From positions 29,618 through 93,617 of the forward strand of contig VXCM01002056.1 in assembly GCA_014773175.1 (NCBI GenBank): DNA of 64,000 bases. Reading direction: 5' to 3'. The notes below the pieces were generated by a model. The model saw nothing but the letters and a program-made list of their open reading frames with translations. It ran no database searches and was not told where the DNA came from. Shown here one piece after another: positions 58,475-64,000 of the stretch (positions are counted from its first letter, which is position 1; every line of letters starts with the position of its first letter). Made by a program: the position numbers and the translations under genes. The DNA is from Lucifuga dentata. Lineage: Eukaryota; Chordata; Actinopteri; Ophidiiformes; Bythitidae.

Positions 58475-60040
58475 ACTAATACAATTTTACTTCAGCCACT
58501 ACAATCATAAGTGTACAATCATTGGCACCAATTCTACAACTGCAACCAAACAAATACAACTACATGTCTAACATTAGTTCAAGCTGCTTTGATAATCCAT
58601 TATTTTGCAACTACAGAAGTGGCTGCCCTGCTTAAAGTTGTGTTAGGGAGGAAATTAGTAAGCCATGTTCATGGCTTACTCCCCATGCCAGTATGCATAC
58701 GTGAGAAAACCGTTCACACGTTGCACTGACAATGATAACCTGGCAAGAGAATATCCTGTCACGTATTATCCAGAAAGGGACTGTTACATGCTTGTATACT
58801 GATTGTGTTTCACGTTTCATTCCATTGGGAAATAACCGAACACAGCTGAAATGTAGAATGGAAGGTGCTCTTTGGTACTGAGATATAATTATTTGGCAAA
58901 AACTTTAAATATTTCACTTACTGAATGTAGAAAGCAACAGTTAAATCAAAATATAACATTGAAAAATGCAACCAAATTCGTAGGCTTTCAGCAGATGTAT
59001 TCATATTGAAGTATGGTATACAGTATTATGTCTGTTTTGTGTCTATTTGTTTTATAATGCAGACAATGACATCCTTATAGAAATTATTAATTTAACTCCT
59101 TTCATTTATAAAAAGAAATAATTTTTATGAAAAATTCTTATTTATTACACTCATGTGTCCTAGACTTTTAGATGGTAATGTCATGTTATTTTGTATGAAG
59201 TCACATTCACATTTACTCAAGGCTATAGTGCCATTTAATCACAGAGCCAAGAATTTCACATAAAGATTTCTATGTACATTTTGAAATTTTAGAATGTGCA
59301 CTGAATAAATAATTATTCATAATTCTTGTTCTTTGTATTATTTTTGTGGTTCTTTCACAAATCGCTATTTGAATGTTTGACAAATAAAACCACTGGTAAA
59401 ATATTAATTGTAAAAATGAAGCATAATTCATTGACAACTTTTCTCCAATAATTTAACATACATTATCAATATTGAAGCAATGTGCAATATGACAGTCAAT
59501 TTGTAAGAATATGTGGTCACAGTAATATTTTTGAATAATAATTGTAATATGTAGGGCTATTTTATGCAATGTTATTATAATGATTATATTTCTTAGTTAT
59601 CAATATGGTGATCAGTTGGGGCTTATTCATATACTTTAACAGTATAAAATGCAAATAAATGCAAACAAAAATGCTGTGAAATACATTAGAAAGGATTGTA
59701 TGGAACAGATGAATAGTACTGTTTTGAAGGCTGGAATAACAGTACATATATTGCAAAGAATCAGCATAGTTTAAAGAATATTGGTCTAGTTATTAGAATA
59801 TTGCATTTTGACATATATGAGCTAAGATGCTATTCATACAAGGAAGATCACAATAATAATTAGTAAACATGACTTGATGAGAATCTGCAGTAATGGTTTT
59901 GCTTTGTGAATGCCAAGTAAAGTACACTGGCTAATAACTTGTGGTGGACTCATGTTTGATAATGCTGGTATACTTTTGCAGGATGTTTGTGCAATTGTGT
60001 AAATAAAAAATAACAAAACAAACAAACAAAAAAAAAAACA
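58475..60040. other. 3' flank/UTR of mucin-like A
   Basis: AT-rich, no gene. The part 58,725-59,125 is similar to 61,990-62,540 (shared words GACATCCTTATAGAAATTAT and AAGGTGCTCTTTGG), the 3' part of a tandem duplicate. An AATAAA at 59,304-59,309 and another near 59,382 are candidate poly(A) signals. Confidence 0.5.
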
Positions 60041-60046
60041 GAAACC

Positions 60047-60751
60047 TATGACGGCCATATGAAGGNAAAAAAAAAAAAAAAGTCTGTATCTGTCTGTATG
60101 CGGTATGTTTTAAAAGTCTATATGTGTATGATAATTAGATGATTTTGCGCTAAAAGTACAATTTGCTTTATTGCTAAATCCAATTTGCTAGATTAAAAAC
60201 ACGCAAATTTGCGTGTTTTTAAACTCAAAAAATAATAAGGGAGAATCACCGCCTTACGTTATGTCTGCAGCAATGACCTTATTAAATTATACCTTATTAA
60301 ATTTGGAGTTTTTAAAACTCATAAAAATAAGGATAAATAGGGAATCTGAATTAACAGTCTCACCTTGTGACTATGCACATGCCTACCTTATTAAATTATG
60401 CTTTTCCATTGGATTTATACAGTAAGGAAATACTTGTGCTTTTAACACAATATCATATAATATCATAAGCATACTGACTTTTAAAACTGGCAAATTATGT
60501 TGTCTTCAGTACATGACCTTATTAAATTATACTTTTCCACTGGTTTAGCAATAAAGAAAATTGTGCTTTTAGCGCAATATCATCTAATTATCATATGCAT
60601 ATGGACTTTTAAAACATAGCCTACTATGGACAGCATACAGACTTTTTTTTTTTTTTTTAATTTTTAAACACGCAAATTTGCGTGTTCAAAAACACGAAAT
60701 AATTCCTCTCGTTTTTTTTTTTCCTTCATATGGCCCGAATACGCCATCATA
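60047..60751. mobile_element. Palindrome-rich MITE, copy 2
   Basis: Related to 13,737-14,389. The right end in reverse complement reads TATGATGGCGTATTCGGGCC then ATATGAAGG; the left end is TATGACGGCCATATGAAGG with an internal loss. GAAACC (60,041-60,046 and 60,752-60,757) is the likely 6-base target duplication. Interior words such as AACACGCAAATTTGCGTGTT are self-complementary, as in copy 1. It contains an N at 60,066. Confidence 0.65.
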
Positions 60752-60779
60752 GAAACCAGCAGCAACCTCAAATGAAATC

Positions 60780-61290
60780 TCCTCCACTGAGATACTTGTG
60801 CATCAATTTTAGCATTGGCCACTCCAACTGCAACTACAGCAACTACCACAGCTGCTGCTCCAACTGCAGCTGCAATTGCCACTCCAGCTACAACTCAAAC
60901 ACATATGTAGACACACACATACACACACCTCCATTTGAGACTGCACCTGTACTACAACTGATGCTGTAATTACAACTACCACTGCAACTACAAGAACTAC
61001 AACTGCCACTCCAACTACCACTGCTACTGCTGCAACTATCACAACTACAACTGCTGCACCAACTACCACAGCAACAACTGCTGCTCCAGCTATCACAATG
61101 ACAAAAACTGCCGCTCCAAGTACCACAACTTCCACTGGAACTACAACTACCACAACTCCAATTACAACAACTACAACTGCTGCCCCAACTACAGCTACTA
61201 CAATTGCCGCACCAACTACAACTGCACTACCACAACTGCACTACCACAACTATAACTGCAGCTACAGATGAAACAATAGCCCTAATTATG
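60780..61290 (+). pseudogene. Mucin-like copy B remnant
   Basis: About 500 bases of Thr/Ala/Pro-rich coding pattern (TTTATAATITTTTAAPTTTA-like) run open in one frame from roughly 60,945 to a TGA at about 61,272. A shorter piece at about 60,813-60,905 ends in TAG. No signal-peptide exon is visible upstream, where a MITE (60,047-60,751) has inserted. With the gene-A-like 3' flank at 61,990-62,540, this looks like a middle tandem copy that has decayed. A small exon of a longer gene cannot be excluded. Confidence 0.5.
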
Positions 61291-61394
61291 ATTATCTTTG
61301 ATTTTTAATGAAAGTTTAGTATACTTTTAAAACTCAGGCATTCTTGTTAGGTATGTTTTGACTATTAAATGCTATGACATGATAAACAGCATCA

Positions 61395-61592
61395 TCCATC
61401 CATCCATTTTCTGTACCCGTTTGTCCTTTTAAGGGTCACGGGGGAGCTGGAGCCTATCCCAGCAGTCATGGGGCAAGAGGCAGGGTACACCCTGGNAAGG
61501 GTCACGGGGGAGCTGGAGCCTATCCCAGCAGTCATGGGGCAAGAGGCAGGGTACACCCTGGATAGATCGCCAGTCCATCACAGGGCATAAGC
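61395..61592. repeat. Teleost dispersed repeat (CCATCCATTTTCTG type)
   Basis: CCATCCATTTTCTGTACCCG, then GGGTCACGGGGGAGCTGGAG, CCTATCCCAGC and ATCGCCAGTCCATCACAGGG: a word order very common in fish genomes. It includes the false duplication around N at 61,496. Confidence 0.75.
61431..61561. repeat. Assembly artefact: 65-base duplication around N at 61,496
   Basis: Bases 61,431-61,495 (AAGGGTCACGGGGGAGCTGG onward) are repeated exactly at 61,497-61,561. Confidence 0.85.
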
Positions 61593-61979
61593 AGCATCAT
61601 TTATAGATATTTTTAGTTACTATGGAAACCCTGATGTCTTTTCTGTATCTTCTAATATGGAAACATTCCCACTTTATACAAGCTGGTGGGTTTATTTTTT
61701 CAAAGAATTAATTAAGAATAATGACGACTGGTTGGATGAGTAGTCACACATTGAACAACTGGTTGGATGAGTAGTCACGCATTGAAAAAGAAATCTCACA
61801 CAATATATTCTGACACCCAAATAAGCTGAACTACATTTTGCGGCCACATCACCAAACTGTAGAGTGCCAATTCACTCAGGAAGTAGTATACAACATTATA
61901 TACGATATGATAAACACTATGAATTGTTGTATTGTGCAAATATGTATGAACATACAGTATATGTATACATATACATACA

Positions 61980-62545
61980 CCTTTCAGACAATGCACTGAT
62001 AATGATAACCCTGGCAAAAGAATGACCAGTCAGGTATTATTAATAGAAAGGGAATTATTAATAGGAATTATTATTAGGGTATTATTAATAGAAATTAGTA
62101 TACTGAAAGCATATGCTTTCAGTATACTAATTGTGTGTCTATGTCTCATTATAATGGGAGTGGATTATTTTTATTTTTTTTTAGTTGATACCTTTGTGTA
62201 CTTTACAACAATTTAATGCCAAAATATAAAAGCACACCTTGGTTGTCGTGTGGAAGGTGCTCTTTGGAACTGGGATATAATTGTTTGGCAAAAACTTTAC
62301 ACATTCACTCACTCCTTTGAGAATATATAGAGAGTAATATAAATCAGCAAATAACAATCTAAAGAAGGAAGTCAAGTTTACAAAAATTTCTGCTGCATGC
62401 TTTTTATAGTCACATATTCATAGTAATTTATGGGATGTGTATGTTACATGTCTGTTTTTTGTAAATTTTATTTTTTCATTGAAGACACTGACATCCTTAT
62501 AGAAATTATGAATGTAACTTCTTCCATTTATGAAAAGAAATCATT
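61980..62545 (+). other. Duplicated mucin-like 3' flank
   Basis: Shares ordered blocks with 58,725-59,125: CAATGATAACC, GGTGCTCTTTGG, GATATAATTGTTTGGCAAAA and GACATCCTTATAGAAATTAT. This supports a tandem duplication that included the 3' region. A local inverted repeat (CTGAAAGCATATGCTTTCAG, 62,103-62,122) is unique to this copy. Confidence 0.55.
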
Positions 62546-62922
62546 TTGGTTCAAAAATGAATATATATATATATATATCTCCTAGATTTGTGACCATGTC
62601 ATATTTTATTTTATTTACAATGGCTTATGATTTGAACCAGAAACCAAAACCAACCTAGAACATCAGAAACCTAATGGTCTGTCATACCTGAGCATCAGTA
62701 TTAGCATGCCATGCTGTAAAAACACTGTAAAAAACAAAAACAAAACAAAAACAAACAAACAAACAAACAAACAAAAAAACACACATCAGGCCTTTCCTGG
62801 TTTTTCAGGTTATGTGAAAGTTGTTTCCTTTACAGTTTGTTGTCACTCCAGTTGCTGACAGAGAAACAATAACTAAGCTACAGAGAATCAACCTCATGTG
62901 AGGATATGCATCGGAGCTTATC

Positions 62923-64000
62923 ATGACGAGAAAAATCGTTTGTTTGATATTATTCCTTGGATATTTTCAGATGTCAACTACAGGTAAGCATGCATTCCAG
63001 TTTTATTACAGGGGATTTTTTTTTATTGGTGTGATTGTTTGTAATGTACACTGTGCCAAATCTGAATTAACTACAAAAGTCAAAACAAAACAGAAACAAC
63101 TTAATATAAGATGAAAAGCAGATCAAACATCCTTTTTTTTTTTGTATTTATAAGTTTAAAGGATATTTCTANGATGAAAAGCAGATCAAACATCCTTTTT
63201 TTTTTTGTATTTATAAGTTTAAAGGATATTTCTATCTGCTATTATCAGCTACGAATTCAAATATGCAAATTATTTCAAAACTCTACTTTAATATCCAATT
63301 ACAAACTTGTATACATGTCGGACTTTAAAAAAAAAAAATCATAACTTGTCAGAACAGCTATTAAAAATTAACACATTATTGATTTTATAGAATTGTTGAA
63401 GATGAATGTGAGTTATGAAATATGACTGTCCGCAGGTTCAACATCTCCTCCATTTACAAATATAACTTCTACCACAATCCAAACTACCACTACAACTCCA
63501 ATGACCACTACAACTCCAACTACTACAAGCCAAACTAAAGCTACAACCCCAACTACCACTACAACTCCTACTACCACTACAACTCCTACTACTACTACTA
63601 AAACAACCCCAACAACTACTACTACAACTCCAACGACCACTACAACTCCTACTACTACTACAACCCCAACTACCACTACCACTACTACTACAACTCCAAC
63701 TACCACTACAACTCCTACTACTACAACCCCAACTACCACTACAACTCCTACTACCACAACCCCTACCCCTACTACTACAACTCCAACTACCACTACAACT
63801 CCAATTACCACTAAAACTCCTACTACTACTACTAAAACAAACCCAACAACTACTACTACAACTCCAACGACCACTACAACTCCTACTACTACAAGCCAAA
63901 CTACTGGTATAGCCCCAACTACCACTACAACTCTTACTACTACAACCCCAACTACCACTACAACTCCTACTACCACTACAACTCCAATGACCACTACAAC
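62923..64000 (+). CDS. Thr/Pro-rich mucin-like secreted protein C (partial)
   Basis: Exon 1 (62923-62983) encodes a signal-type N-terminus, MTRKIVCLILFLGYFQMSTT, ending phase 1 at GTAAGC. Exon 2 starts at 63,436 after CCGCAG in matching phase and stays open to the window end (about 208 codons visible). After a short leader (GSTSPPFTNITSTTIQ, one NIT sequon) it is almost entirely TTTTP-type repeat, which predicts dense O-glycosylation. Gene layout and 5' flank resemble mucin-like A. The repeat unit is quite different: five residues against 84. The C-terminus lies outside the window, so membrane anchoring is unknown. Not recognised as a named gene. Confidence 0.6.
63110..63234. repeat. Assembly artefact: 62-base duplication around N at 63,172
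   Basis: Bases 63,110-63,171 (starting GATGAAAAGCAGATCAAAC) are repeated at 63,173-63,234, in the intron of mucin-like C. Confidence 0.85.
63456..64000 (+). repeat. 15-bp coding minisatellite (TTTTP)
   Basis: Variants of ACTACCACTACAACTCC repeat in frame. Interruptions (AGCCAAACT, ACTAAAACA) recur, suggesting a larger period of several hundred bases; for example the ACTAAAACAA words near 63,597 and 63,831 lie about 234 bases apart. Confidence 0.85.

Noticed and set aside
63413..63994. 193-residue minus-strand Val/Gly frame and an overlapping Ser/Cys frame
   Set aside because: Antisense of the TTTTP repeat; no start context or domain.
1..64000. tRNA, rRNA, snoRNA or microRNA genes
   Set aside because: I saw no cloverleaf or box-element pattern I could defend by eye; a covariance-model scan would be needed to exclude intronic snoRNAs.

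Overview
This is vertebrate nuclear DNA, most likely from a ray-finned (percomorph-type) teleost. The evidence is split genes with GT/AG introns, three proteins that align closely with vertebrate DNAJC19, FXR1 and TTC14, and abundant teleost-style dispersed repeats (LINE 3' ends with short-repeat tails, TTAA-flanked miniature elements, a nested palindromic element). The order ttc14 / fxr1 / dnajc19 matches what I recall of the block near SOX2 on human 3q26.33. There are no bacterial-type operons, rRNAs, tRNAs or CRISPR arrays.

Layout. 1-7,084 is non-coding flank, holding a LINE remnant and possible regulatory DNA, including a Sox-Oct-like composite site. 7,085-9,740 is dnajc19 (+, 6 coding exons, 115 aa), convergent with fxr1 (-, 18 coding exons, 677 aa, 20,844 down to 12,016, with a long 3' UTR to about 10.2 kb). 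20.9-40.8 kb is a ~20-kb gene-free interval with a 180-bp higher-order minisatellite, microsatellites, decayed transposons and several repeat-poor stretches that resemble conserved non-coding sequence. 40,778-48,866 is ttc14 (-, 12 coding exons, 793 aa), whose introns hold a TTAA-type MITE with a second element nested in it, and a LINE remnant carrying a perfect 52-bp palindrome.

From about 51.8 kb to the window end lies a tandem family of Thr-rich, mucin-like secreted proteins (+ strand). Copy A (51,971-58,474) has a signal-peptide exon, a short linker exon and a ~3.4-kb repeat exon with a ~252-bp unit, interrupted by an apparent one-base deletion near 58,196. Copy B (about 60.8-61.3 kb, plus a recognisable 3' flank at about 62.0-62.5 kb) is a remnant. 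Copy C (62,923 to beyond the end) has a signal exon and a TTTTP-type repeat. Similar 5' and 3' flanks support tandem duplication followed by divergence of the repeats.

Assembly caution: the window holds two dozen or so single N bases. At nine of them the same 62-67 bases occur on both sides, so these are almost certainly unmerged contig overlaps and not real duplications. One falsely doubles part of an fxr1 exon. Exon joins were inferred by eye from splice sites, reading phase and remembered family sequence, and were not computed.
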